A DNA stretch of 64,000 bases from Brasilonema sennae CENA114. Its GTDB lineage: Bacteria > Cyanobacteriota > Cyanobacteriia > Cyanobacteriales > Nostocaceae. A program made the translations under genes and the position numbers. Location: the NCBI RefSeq assembly GCF_006968745.1, contig NZ_CP030118.1, positions 7,280,253-7,344,252 of the forward strand. Reading direction: 5' to 3'. Under the pieces are notes generated by a model, which saw only the letters and a list, made by a program, of their open reading frames with translations, was not told the origin of the DNA and did no database searches. Below, piece after piece: positions 1 to 6,632 of the stretch (positions within the stretch are counted from its first letter, which is position 1; each line of letters opens with the position of its first letter).

Positions 1-50
1 CCAGTAACATCAATAATTTCCTACATAAGTGTAATTTCTATTTCAACCAT

Positions 51-140
51 AAATGTATTGGTCAACACAATTTTTTGTAACGAGCGATTCATGCTTTAGA
101 AAGAGTTATACAAATACGACCTCACTAGTATTGGAATAAA
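51..140 (+). repeat. Structured repeat unit A
   Basis: First of seven related units in 1-3510. The shared core reads TTTTTGTAA, then about 30 bases including TCCTGCTTTAGAAAGGG, then TTTACAAATACGA and CTAGTATTGGAAGAAAT. TTTGTAA and TTACAAA can pair as a stem. This copy has the variants ATGCTTTAGA and TTATACAAATACG. A terminator-like hairpin follows at 192-218, so the unit could be a small RNA gene. That function is inferred. Confidence 0.6.
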
Positions 141-191
141 CAGAGGATGACCTTTTGGTATAAGGTTCATTTCCTCCATCGGCACATTTTC

Positions 192-218
192 CCCGCACCC
201 ATAAGTGTGGGTTTTTTT
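192..218 (+). terminator. Terminator-like hairpin after unit A
   Basis: CCCGCAC (192-198) pairs with GTGTGGG (205-211), with one G-U pair, around a 6-base loop. Seven T residues follow. The same stem recurs after unit F at 3291-3320. Confidence 0.65.
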
Positions 219-304
219 AAGGTAATGAGCAGTTAATATTCGGCGTAGGTCAGACGAGATAATCAAGATTTGAGGTGTGCTCATTTGTGGTCGGAAAAAC
301 TCCT

Positions 305-400
305 ATGTGTTGTATTCGTCAACACAAGTTTTTGTAATCTAAACTCCTGCAATAGACAGGGGGTTTACAAATACAATCCCGCTAATATTGTCAGAAATGA
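305..400 (+). repeat. Structured repeat unit B
   Basis: Related to unit A. It opens with TGTTG-TATTCGT-CAACA, a 5-bp inverted repeat, then has the TTTGTAA and TTACAAA arms around an AATAGACAGG variant of the loop. It ends CGCTAATATTGTCAGAAAT. It is closest to unit E in the second copy of the duplication. Confidence 0.6.
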
Positions 401-556
401 GTTATCACTATTTGTCGAAAATTTCGATAGGTGGTCTGGGGGCTTTTAATCGCAAATTGCGGATATAGCGTTGCCTAAAGTCTGGAACGATTTGCATCTC
501 TATATTTCATACCCTTTTCGATATAAGCTCCTTTCCTCTTCTCATCTTACGCATTG

Positions 557-588
557 CCCCAATTATCCGATAAGGTTGTGGGGATTTT
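557..588 (+). terminator. Terminator-like hairpin after unit B
   Basis: CCCCA (557-561) pairs with TGGGG (579-583), with an inner TTAT-CCG-ATAA hairpin, followed by ATTTTC. The matching element in the second duplication copy (2987-3019) keeps both stems although its bases differ. Confidence 0.5.
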
Positions 589-612
589 CAAGTGCTTTTC
601 AGTCCAGTTAAT

Positions 613-652
613 GTCAATAAATTGACATTACTATAAAGGTCAATTTATTGAC
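613..652. other. Long-armed AT-rich hairpin, copy 1
   Basis: GTCAATAAATTGAC (613-626) and GTCAATTTATTGAC (639-652) are perfect 14-bp inverted arms around a 12-base loop. Each arm is itself nearly palindromic (TCAAT-NN-ATTGA), so it could be an RNA hairpin or a pair of protein-binding sites. The copy at 3044-3083 keeps the pairing through a compensating change. Confidence 0.7.
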
Positions 653-792
653 TTTTATACTACGTAAAATAGTTAACTCTGACATTTCCAAATTAGTATC
701 ACTATTTTTGAACACCGTGTTGATAAACAAAAGCCACCTTTTGAGATATTGAGACTAGTTTTAGGCAACTCTCAAGTTAGGGGAGACCGTAA

Positions 793-868
793 AAATAAAA
801 TACCAGCCGTATTTCAGGTTGACGGGTTGGTAACGAGGGATCTAGGTTTGACGGCTGGTATTTTATTT
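793..868. terminator. 18-bp inverted repeat before the Crp/Fnr-type gene
   Basis: AAATAAAATACCAGCCGT (793-810) is the exact reverse complement of 851-868, with a 40-base loop. A-rich and T-rich ends flank a GC core, as in a bidirectional terminator. It lies 60 bases upstream of the start of the Crp/Fnr-type gene, so it could equally be a leader structure. Function is inferred. Confidence 0.55.
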
Positions 869-928
869 CAAGGCAAGTGCCTTACCATCAGTTGCTTTTC
901 AAAGTACAGTTGCGCTTAAGGGTTCTCA

Positions 929-1651
929 ATGTCAGTATCAAACTCGCCTAATCCACCAATAGAAAATCAAATACTTGCCGCACTTTCAGCGGCTGAGTAT
1001 CAACGTCTAGTTCCCCACTTAGAGCGAGTCGAATTTAAAAATAAGCAAATCCTCTACGAAGTAGGCGAACCGATAACACATGTCTATTTTCCCCATCAGG
1101 CAATAATTTCTTTAGTCTCTAACCTTGAAGACGGATCGACCGTTGAAGTTGGTATAGTGAGCAATGATGGCATGGTGGGTCTTCCTGTAATTTGGGGCGG
1201 CAACACGACAACCACAACTGCATTTGTGCAGGTTGCCGACGGTGGTATGAAGATGAAGGCTTTGCCACTCATAGCGGAGTTCAACCGAGGCTCTGAACTT
1301 CAACGTTTGCTATTGCGTTATACTCAAGCACTGTTCACCCAAGTCACACAAACAGCAGTCTGCAACCGCGTGCATACGGTAGAAGAACGACTTGCCCGTT
1401 GGCTGTTGATAGTTTCTGACCGTATGCAATCTGATAAATTCCTGCTAACTCAAGAATTTATTGGTGAAATGCTAGGCTGTCGCCGCTCAGGTGTCACAGT
1501 GGCTGCTGGCATCCTTAGCCGAGCCGGAATCATTACCTACAGGCGTGGACATATTACCATCCTCAATCGGGAACACTTGCTCGATGTATCTTGTGAATGT
1601 TATTCCATCACCAAAAACGAGTACGCTCGATTGTTAAGTAAACAGAGCTAG
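929..1651 (+). CDS. Crp/Fnr family transcriptional regulator
   Basis: A 240-residue protein of the usual Crp/Fnr length. Residues ~15-135 form a cyclic-nucleotide-binding-type beta barrel (VEFKNKQILYEVGEPITHVYF resembles the family's first strands) and ~165-225 a winged helix (LTQEFIGEMLGCRRSGVTVA). The usual phosphate-binding GE...R(S/T)A cassette is not recognisable; the region reads GGNTTTTTAFVQVADGG. Cyclic nucleotide binding is therefore doubtful, and the effector is unknown. It lies between two copies of a large duplication and behind an 18-bp hairpin. Whether it controls the surrounding repeat units is unknown. Confidence 0.85.
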   Translation: MSVSNSPNPPIENQILAALSAAEYQRLVPHLERVEFKNKQILYEVGEPITHVYFPHQAIISLVSNLEDGSTVEVGIVSNDGMVGLPVIWGGNTTTTTAFVQVADGGMKMKALPLIAEFNRGSELQRLLLRYTQALFTQVTQTAVCNRVHTVEERLARWLLIVSDRMQSDKFLLTQEFIGEMLGCRRSGVTVAAGILSRAGIITYRRGHITILNREHLLDVSCECYSITKNEYARLLSKQS

Positions 1652-1802
1652 CGGTAGTCAACAGCGGTCAGCACAAAACCAGTTTTTTATGGATTCACGC
1701 GTCCCCTCTCTAAAAGTTTTACTCTTCGGAGTTTAATGTGCGAAACCGTACTGACTCCCAACGTCAAGCAGGTGTAAATTCTAAGCAATATAAATAAATG
1801 TC

Positions 1803-2228
1803 ATGTTAATGCTTTTTGAACAAACACTTCAAAATCAACCGTCATTTCTTGATGGTTTACGGGTACTTGTGGTAAGTAATAATGACGATTGCTTGTGGCT
1901 AGTTAGGGTTATTTTTGAAGAGTGTTTTGCAAAAACGAAAATGGCAAGATCTGTGGATAATGCCATACAAGTCATAGAAGAGTGGAGACCTGATGTTATA
2001 ATCAGCGAGAGCAGACTGCCTAAGAAGGACGGTTATTCACTAATTCGCTTCATTAGAAACAAAGAAGCCAAGGAAGGAGGATTTATTCCTGCTGTGGCGA
2101 TTACAAGTTATATGTGTCCAGAAGAGTTTAATACAGCAACGGATGCTGGGTTTCAGGAGGTTATTTATATACCTTTTGAAATTGATACGCTTGTTGCAGT
2201 TATTACACAGCTTATACGAGTTACATAA
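1803..2228 (+). CDS. Degenerate response-regulator receiver protein
   Basis: A 141-residue stand-alone receiver-like domain without output domain. The fold is recognisable: LRVLVVSNNDDCLWLV for strand 1 and the acidic pocket, DVIISESRLPKKDGYSLI around the phosphorylation site, AVAITSYM with the conserved Thr, and YIPFEIDTLV for the last strand. The phosphoacceptor position (IIS-E-S) is Glu where relatives have Asp (e.g. ISD), and the invariant Lys before Pro is Ile. It is therefore probably not phosphorylated normally; Glu may mimic the active state. It lies 150 bases after the Crp/Fnr-type gene on the same strand, possibly co-transcribed. Confidence 0.75.
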   Translation: MLMLFEQTLQNQPSFLDGLRVLVVSNNDDCLWLVRVIFEECFAKTKMARSVDNAIQVIEEWRPDVIISESRLPKKDGYSLIRFIRNKEAKEGGFIPAVAITSYMCPEEFNTATDAGFQEVIYIPFEIDTLVAVITQLIRVT

Positions 2229-2289
2229 ACAATTAAAAAATACGATACCTCTAGTATTAAAAGAGTATACAAATATTTCAAAATTCAAT

Positions 2290-2372
2290 TACTACTTTAG
2301 AAAGGGTTTTTTGTAATTTCAATTCCTGCTTTAGAAAGGGTTTTTACAAATACGACTTCACTAGTATTGAGA
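2290..2372 (+). repeat. Structured repeat unit C
   Basis: Unit with the full TTTTTTGTAA ... TTTTTACAAATACGA core. CTTTAGAAAGGG occurs twice, before and after the first arm, pointing to an internal partial duplication. It starts about 60 bases after the receiver-like gene and is followed by the strongest terminator of the array. Confidence 0.6.
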
Positions 2373-2400
2373 GTATCATCAATTTCAAGATGACAACATC

Positions 2401-2436
2401 AAAAAGCCCCAGTTACCTTGGGGGCTTTTTATTTTT
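2401..2436 (+). terminator. Rho-independent terminator after unit C
   Basis: AAAAAGCCCC (2401-2410) and GGGGCTTTTT (2421-2430) form a perfect 10-bp stem with a 10-base loop, followed by ATTTTTT. It could end transcription of unit C or of the upstream receiver-like gene. Confidence 0.8.
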
Positions 2437-2501
2437 TATATGGCAATAGCACCAGTAACATCAATAATTTCCTGTATAAGTGTAATGTGTATTTGAACCA
2501 T

Positions 2502-2594
2502 AAATGTATTAGTCAACACAACTTTTTGTAACGAGGGATTCCTGCTTTAGAAAGGGTTTTTACAAATACGATCTTACTAAGATTGGAAGAAATA
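2502..2594 (+). repeat. Structured repeat unit D
   Basis: Equivalent of unit A in the second duplication copy: CTTTTTGTAACGAGGGATTC, then CTGCTTTAGAAAGGG and TTTTTACAAATACGATC. A perfect terminator follows at 2660-2682. Confidence 0.6.
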
Positions 2595-2659
2595 GAGGAT
2601 TAATAATACGACATAGCTTTCCAAAAAAGCACTGGGAACCTTTCTTCCATCGGTTCCTT

Positions 2660-2690
2660 CCCTGTACCTGTTGAGTACAGGGTTTTATTT
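2660..2690 (+). terminator. Rho-independent terminator after unit D
   Basis: CCCTGTAC (2660-2667) pairs perfectly with GTACAGGG (2675-2682) around CTGTTGA, followed by TTTTATTTT. Confidence 0.8.
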
Positions 2691-2721
2691 TGGTGTGGTC
2701 ATTTACGCTCGGAAAAACTCC

Positions 2722-2818
2722 TATGTGTTGTATTCGTCAACACAAGCTTTTGTAAGTGAAAGTCCTACAATAGACAGGGGTTTTACAAATACAATCCCGC
2801 TAATATTGGAAGAAATGA
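2722..2818 (+). repeat. Structured repeat unit E
   Basis: Equivalent of unit B: TGTTG-TATTCGT-CAACA, then TTTTGTAA, an ACAATAGACAGGGG loop, TTTTACAAATACAATC and TAATATTGGAAGAAATGAG. Confidence 0.6.
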
Positions 2819-2986
2819 GTTATGAATGTTTGTCGAAAATTTTCAATAGGTGGTCTGGGGGCTTTTAATCGTAAGTTGTGGGTATAGGGTTTTCCTAACA
2901 TTTGGAACGTTTTGCATCTCTATATTTCTTAGCCTTCTCGATATAAGCTCCTTTCATCTTCTCATCTTACGCATTACATTTTCTTT

Positions 2987-3019
2987 CCCCCATTATTCGA
3001 TAAGGTTGTGGGGGATTTT
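2987..3019 (+). terminator. Terminator-like hairpin after unit E
   Basis: CCCCCA (2987-2992) pairs with TGGGGG (3009-3014), with an inner TTAT-TCG-ATAA hairpin, then ATTTTC. It is the counterpart of 557-588 with one more G-C pair. Confidence 0.55.
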
Positions 3020-3043
3020 CGAGTGCTTTTCAGTCTCGTTAAT

Positions 3044-3083
3044 GTCAATCAATTGATATTAATATCAAGGTCAATTGATTGAC
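3044..3083. other. Long-armed AT-rich hairpin, copy 2
   Basis: GTCAATCAATTGAT (3044-3057) pairs with GTCAATTGATTGAC (3070-3083); the last pair is a G-U wobble. Compared with 613-652 the central A-T pair has become C-G on both arms, so base pairing is kept. Confidence 0.7.
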
Positions 3084-3149
3084 TTTTATACAACTATTTC
3101 AAAATTCACGTCCAGACAGTCGCTGGGGGATTTTTAATTGGAAACTCCA

Positions 3150-3242
3150 CAGTATCGTATTCGTCAATACAAACTTTTGTAATCTAAAGTCCTGCTGAAG
3201 AAAGAGTTTTACAAATGTGCCATCGCTAGTATTGGAAGAAAT
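3150..3242 (+). repeat. Structured repeat unit F
   Basis: Unit with GTATTCGTCAATACAAAC (GTATT and AATAC form a short dyad), then TTTTGTAATCTAAAGTCCTG, TTTTACAAATG and GCTAGTATTGGAAGAAAT. A terminator-like hairpin follows at 3291-3320. Confidence 0.6.
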
Positions 3243-3290
3243 AAAGGTTGATTATTCGTTATAGGGTTCCTTACCTCTATAGGTACCTCC

Positions 3291-3320
3291 CCCGCACCCA
3301 TTAAGTGTGGGTTTTTTTTT
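3291..3320 (+). terminator. Terminator-like hairpin after unit F
   Basis: CCCGCAC (3291-3297) with GTGTGGG (3305-3311), followed by nine T residues. It is nearly identical to 192-218. Confidence 0.7.
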
Positions 3321-3411
3321 ATTTTTAGGGTAGTGAGGGGGAAATATTCGACTTGACAATTTAGTCAAGGAAAACAGAAAAAATTTAATATTTCAAAATG
3401 AATTAATTCGT

Positions 3412-3506
3412 GAATACTGTATTTATCAATACAAATTCTTATAATCTAAACTCCTGCTTTAGAAAGGGTTTTACAAAATATGATGTCGCTAGTATTGGAA
3501 GAAATG
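3412..3506 (+). repeat. Structured repeat unit G
   Basis: Last recognisable unit: GTATTTATCAATACAAATTC, CTTATAATCTAAACTCCTGC, TTTAGAAAGGGTTTTACAAA and CGCTAGTATTGGAAGAAATG. The first stem arm is weakened (CTTATAA for TTTGTAA). Confidence 0.55.
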
Positions 3507-3529
3507 GATCGTTAACCATAGTCACAAGT

Positions 3530-3555
3530 CCTCAGTACCATGCCTGGGGGCTTTT
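3530..3555 (+). terminator. Weak terminator-like hairpin after unit G
   Basis: CCTCAG (3530-3535) can pair with CTGGGG (3544-3549) with one wobble, followed by GCTTTTAAT. CTGGGGGCTTTTAATCG also follows units B (about 438) and E (about 2856). Confidence 0.35.
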
Positions 3556-3584
3556 AATCGTAAGTTGTTGACAAGTAACGCCTA

Positions 3585-3824
3585 ACCCTTGCAGCAGGTG
3601 GTAAACTCGTTGTAGTAGAAGACCACTGGAGTGAGGGTGGACTAGGTGCCGCAGTCCTTGATGCTTTTGTGGGTACGGGGAGCGCTCCTGCTTATGGTGA
3701 ATTGGCGCTGAACCTAGTCAAGCTGGCAGTGCAGGATATGCCCGGATCGGGTACTCCAGAAGAACTACTTCATACAGCAAAAATTGACGCTGATGCGATT
3801 GTCAAGGCAGTGCGTTCGCGTTAG
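3585..3824 (+). pseudogene. Transketolase C-terminal remnant
   Basis: An open frame without a start codon that reads as the last ~78 residues of a transketolase: KLVVVEDHWSEGGLGAAVLD is the conserved C-terminal-domain motif (VEDH...EGGLG), followed by a normal end and a TAG stop at 3822. The pyrophosphate-binding N-terminal and central domains are absent. The homology begins directly after the last repeat unit, with an in-frame TAA at 3582. It looks like a gene truncated by arrival or rearrangement of the repeat array, and is almost certainly non-functional. Confidence 0.85.
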
Positions 3825-4124
3825 CGTGCGCTCTGCGCAATCGCTTGTCAAACAAGCAGCTTGGGTGCCCGCAGAGTAACACGCATGATATCGTTTCCGG
3901 TTGAATCTAAATAATTAAATAATTAAAAAACCGCAGAGGCGCTCCAGAACGCAGAGGAGCCAGCGCTCTTTGGAGCGCTGGTCTCACCAGGTGCTAACTC
4001 CTGCGAAGACGCTCTTGCAATAAGTCGGGAAACCCTAGCCGAGCACTGGCTCCCCTTACACCCTTACAACGCCAGGTGCTTCAAGTCGGGAAACCCTAGC
4101 CGAGCACTGGCTCCCCCTATCCCC
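3825..4124. repeat. Intergenic dispersed repeats
   Basis: No gene seen. AGTCGGGAAACCCTAGCCGA followed by GCACTGGCTCCCC occurs twice (about 4023-4055 and 4084-4116). Related copies lie at 21705-21736 and 27261-27291. The CGCAGAGGCGC words belong to the CTCTGCG(CC/TT) dispersed family seen also near 9720, 43780 and 53690. Confidence 0.7.
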
Positions 4125-5345
4125 TTACACCCCTAGTTGTTGACGCCGCCGCTTAATAAACGTAACAAAAGCCACTCCTAGCATCAGCAGTGCGATCGCA
4201 CAAACCCCATGCCATTGCCAACGACTCCAAGCATATGCACCAAGGAACGAACCCAACGCCCCTCCCATAAAGGAAAAGGTCATATAAAGCGCATTCAAAC
4301 GGCTGTGAAACTCTAAAGGTAAACTGAAAATTCTTGCCTGGTTGGAAATATGTGTGCTTTGCGCACCCAAGTCCAGAAGAATAACCCCGACAATTAGCCC
4401 CAGGATGTGGTAACCAAACACCCACAAAATGAGAAATGACAAGGTTGTAATCGAAAGACCCAACGCCACAGTTATCTTGGGATTCCTTTTATCTGCTATC
4501 TTACCTGCAACAGGAGCCGCTGCCGCTCCTACCACACCAACCAGCCCAAACAACCCCGTCACTTCACTACCGTAGTGATAAGGTGGCTGTGCTAAAAAGA
4601 AAACAAGAGTACTCCAAAAAGTACTGAAGGCTCCAAAGGACATCGCCCCTGCAAGAGATGCTTCACGTAAAATAGGCTGCTGTTGTATCAACTTGAATAA
4701 AGATCCAACCAATTGAGGATAAGAAACTCGCAGCGACGGTTGACTTTTTGGCAGCATTCGTGATAAAACAGCAGCCAGAACAATCATCAATCCACTCGCC
4801 AGCCAATACATCGCCCGCCAGCCCAAACTTGCCCCCACAAAACCGCTGACTGTCCTAGCCAAAAGAATTCCTATCAACACCCCACTCATCACCGTACCAA
4901 CAATTCTTCCCCGCTGCTCTGGTTTTGCCAGTTGTGCTGCTAAAGGAATTATCAACTGAGCCGAAACACTGGTTATGCCGATCGCCAAACTCGCCACTAG
5001 CAACCAAGCAAGGTTGAGTGATACTGCTGCTGCTCCCAACGCTACAGATGTCAACACCAGCATCATCAAAATTAACCTTCTCCTCTCCATCAAGTCGCCC
5101 AGTGGAACAAGCAGGAAAAGCCCTACAGCATAACCAATTTGAGTCAACATGGGAATCCACCCAGTCGCATGGCTATGAGCTTGAAAGCTTTCGGCAATCA
5201 CCACCAACAGAGGTTGGTTGTAATATAAGTTAGCGACGACAGTTCCACAGGTTATTGCCATTATCAAGACTAAACCACGCCCTAAAGGGTTTTGGCTAGT
5301 TCTATGAGTAGATGCACTCTTGGAATACTGGTTAACACTTTTCAC
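4125..5345 (-). CDS. MFS transporter
   Basis: A 406-residue major facilitator with about 12 hydrophobic segments. The loop motif between helices 2 and 3 reads GDLMERRRLI (family G-x-x-x-D-R-x-G/R-R-R). N-terminal ANLYYNQPLLVVIAESF and the overall layout resemble the YnfM/YgaY group of proton-driven efflux carriers. The substrate cannot be told. It is transcribed away from the GntR regulator at 5625, and a perfect 17-bp inverted repeat lies between them, so repression or induction by that regulator is likely. Confidence 0.85.
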   Translation of the reverse strand: MKSVNQYSKSASTHRTSQNPLGRGLVLIMAITCGTVVANLYYNQPLLVVIAESFQAHSHATGWIPMLTQIGYAVGLFLLVPLGDLMERRRLILMMLVLTSVALGAAAVSLNLAWLLVASLAIGITSVSAQLIIPLAAQLAKPEQRGRIVGTVMSGVLIGILLARTVSGFVGASLGWRAMYWLASGLMIVLAAVLSRMLPKSQPSLRVSYPQLVGSLFKLIQQQPILREASLAGAMSFGAFSTFWSTLVFFLAQPPYHYGSEVTGLFGLVGVVGAAAAPVAGKIADKRNPKITVALGLSITTLSFLILWVFGYHILGLIVGVILLDLGAQSTHISNQARIFSLPLEFHSRLNALYMTFSFMGGALGSFLGAYAWSRWQWHGVCAIALLMLGVAFVTFIKRRRQQLGV

Positions 5346-5531
5346 AGAAGATCACTCCATTTACGTATAAATTTGTAGATTTAAATGAGGGGGTGTAAGG
5401 GCAACGCCAAGGTGAGCGCTCAGCCGAACGGTGTAGGGGACGAAGAGTTTACGTCCCCCCCTCCCTGCACCTCGAAACCTCGAAATCCTTAGTTTTGGTC
5501 ATATTCTGTACATATCGTGGTGCTTTTTTTC

Positions 5532-5584
5532 TTATAGATTATCGATAATCGCTAACTTCACTTCAATTTATCGATAATCTATAA
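5532..5584. promoter_or_regulatory. Putative GntR operator, 17-bp inverted repeat
   Basis: TTATAGATTATCGATAA (5532-5548) is the exact reverse complement of 5568-5584. The first arm includes the 14-bp palindrome GATTATCGATAATC, and both hold TTATCGATAA. Two palindromic half-elements in a divergent promoter suit dimeric GntR binding. It is 40 bases upstream of the GntR start. Confidence 0.65.
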
Positions 5585-5624
5585 TCAAAGTCAAGTAGAA
5601 AAGAGAAGAAAAAAAAGTTGGAAA

Positions 5625-6281
5625 ATGAAAATGAAGCGTGAATGCATGAGCGATCGCGTCAAGCAGGTACTCATAGAGCGCATCCTTAACGGCACTTATG
5701 AACCTGGTAAGCGATTGGTAGAATTACAGATTGCTAAAGATATGGAGACAAGTCAAGCACCAGTTCGGGAAGCACTGCGCGAACTAGAAGCGATGCGGCT
5801 GGTGGATAGTCAACCCTACCGGGGAACGCGAGTGCGGGAGGTGAGTTTGCATGAGATGCAGGAGTCTTATCAAGTTCGAGGAGAACTCGAAGCATTGGCA
5901 GCACGGTTATCAGCGCCTAAGTTTCACAACAATCCTCAGCCACTTCAGACTGTGCAAGTGGTATTTCGAGATGCAGCTTTAGCAAAGGACTTGAAGGTAC
6001 TGGCACGGCAAAATGCAACGTTTCATCGACTTATTGTTGAGACATCAGGTAATAGTGTCTTATTGCACACGTGGGATTCATTAAATTTTGAAGCTTGGAC
6101 TCGCATTAATTTAGAATTGAGCCAAAATAAAATTGATCCGCTGTGTTTTGTAAAGGAACATCAGCAAATCATTAACGCATTCGTGCAGGGCGATGGAAAC
6201 ACCGCAGCAGAGTTACTTCGCCAACATGCACAGACGACTGTGTTAACGCCTGAGACACAAGAGGCAGCTTTTCCTTTGTGA
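5625..6281 (+). CDS. GntR family regulator, FCD (FadR) type
   Basis: A 218-residue protein with a GntR winged helix at ~8-75 (GTYEPGKRLVELQIAKDME and APVREALRELEA) and an FCD effector domain at ~80-205. FCD metal-ligand positions are visible: N-A-T-F-H (Asn in the usual Asp place), EHQQI and the final LRQHAQ histidine. The effector is probably a carboxylic acid, as usual for the family, but this is not shown. MSDRVKQ, eight residues inside, is an alternative start. It is divergent from the MFS gene with a paired palindrome between them, suggesting autoregulation and control of the transporter. Confidence 0.85.
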   Translation: MKMKRECMSDRVKQVLIERILNGTYEPGKRLVELQIAKDMETSQAPVREALRELEAMRLVDSQPYRGTRVREVSLHEMQESYQVRGELEALAARLSAPKFHNNPQPLQTVQVVFRDAALAKDLKVLARQNATFHRLIVETSGNSVLLHTWDSLNFEAWTRINLELSQNKIDPLCFVKEHQQIINAFVQGDGNTAAELLRQHAQTTVLTPETQEAAFPL

Positions 6282-6632
6282 ATAGAAAACAGGCAACAGG
6301 GAATAGGGAACAGGGGAAGGTTTTTTAATCCCTTTGGCTTTAACCTTTCCCCTTTCCCTAAGCTTTACAAGCGCATTTTTGGGTTGCCAAACCACTAGTA
6401 CACAATGGCGGAAATAAAGCTACCATTTCATACACCCAAAAGCCTTGTATTTCAAGCATTTTGAATTTTGTTCGCGTAGCGTGCCCGCAGGGCATATTTT
6501 GAATTTTGAATTCCGCCTTGCGGTACTAGGTGGGCAGAAATTTTGAAATCTCACACAAACCAAAAACGATGTAAAAGCTAGAATCTAGCTATATCGTATC
6601 TGGTGAGTAGATAGTATTGTTAAGTTCCGAAT
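6282..6632. other. Intergenic region before yebC
   Basis: No gene. GGGGAAGGTT (about 6313) and AACCTTTCCCC (about 6341) can form a hairpin with one bulge after the GntR gene. Further on are GAATTTTG tandem words and the CGCGTAGCGTGCCCGCAGGG dispersed repeat. The last ~60 bases, including the AGCTAGA-A-TCTAGCT palindrome near 6578, are the yebC leader and recur before the yebC pseudogene at about 19953. Confidence 0.5.

Larger units (their letters stand above)
1..660. repeat. Large direct duplication, copy 1
   Basis: This segment is repeated with moderate divergence at 2452-3091. Both copies start with CCAGTAACATCAATAATTTC and end with GACTTTTATAC, and each holds two structured repeat units, a terminator-like hairpin and a long-armed AT-rich hairpin in the same order. 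Copy 1 begins at the window edge and may extend further left. Between the two copies lie the Crp/Fnr-type and receiver-like genes. No convincing protein gene is seen in it. Confidence 0.85.
2452..3091. repeat. Large direct duplication, copy 2
   Basis: Counterpart of 1-660, with the same order of units, hairpins and flanking bases. Differences are scattered substitutions and small indels. The terminator after the first unit is a different sequence (2660-2682 against 192-211) in an equivalent place. Confidence 0.85.

Noticed and set aside
96..284. 62-codon minus-strand frame at the left edge
   Set aside because: It covers repeat unit A and its terminator; the matching frame is not kept in copy 2 of the duplication.
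2671..3056. Two short open frames inside the second duplication copy
   Set aside because: They run across repeat units and terminator hairpins, are not kept in the first copy, and encode no recognisable protein.
3044..3083. FNR-type site, because TTGAT...ATCAA occurs in the second hairpin
   Set aside because: The spacing is 6 rather than the 4 bases of the FNR consensus, and the first copy does not keep it.
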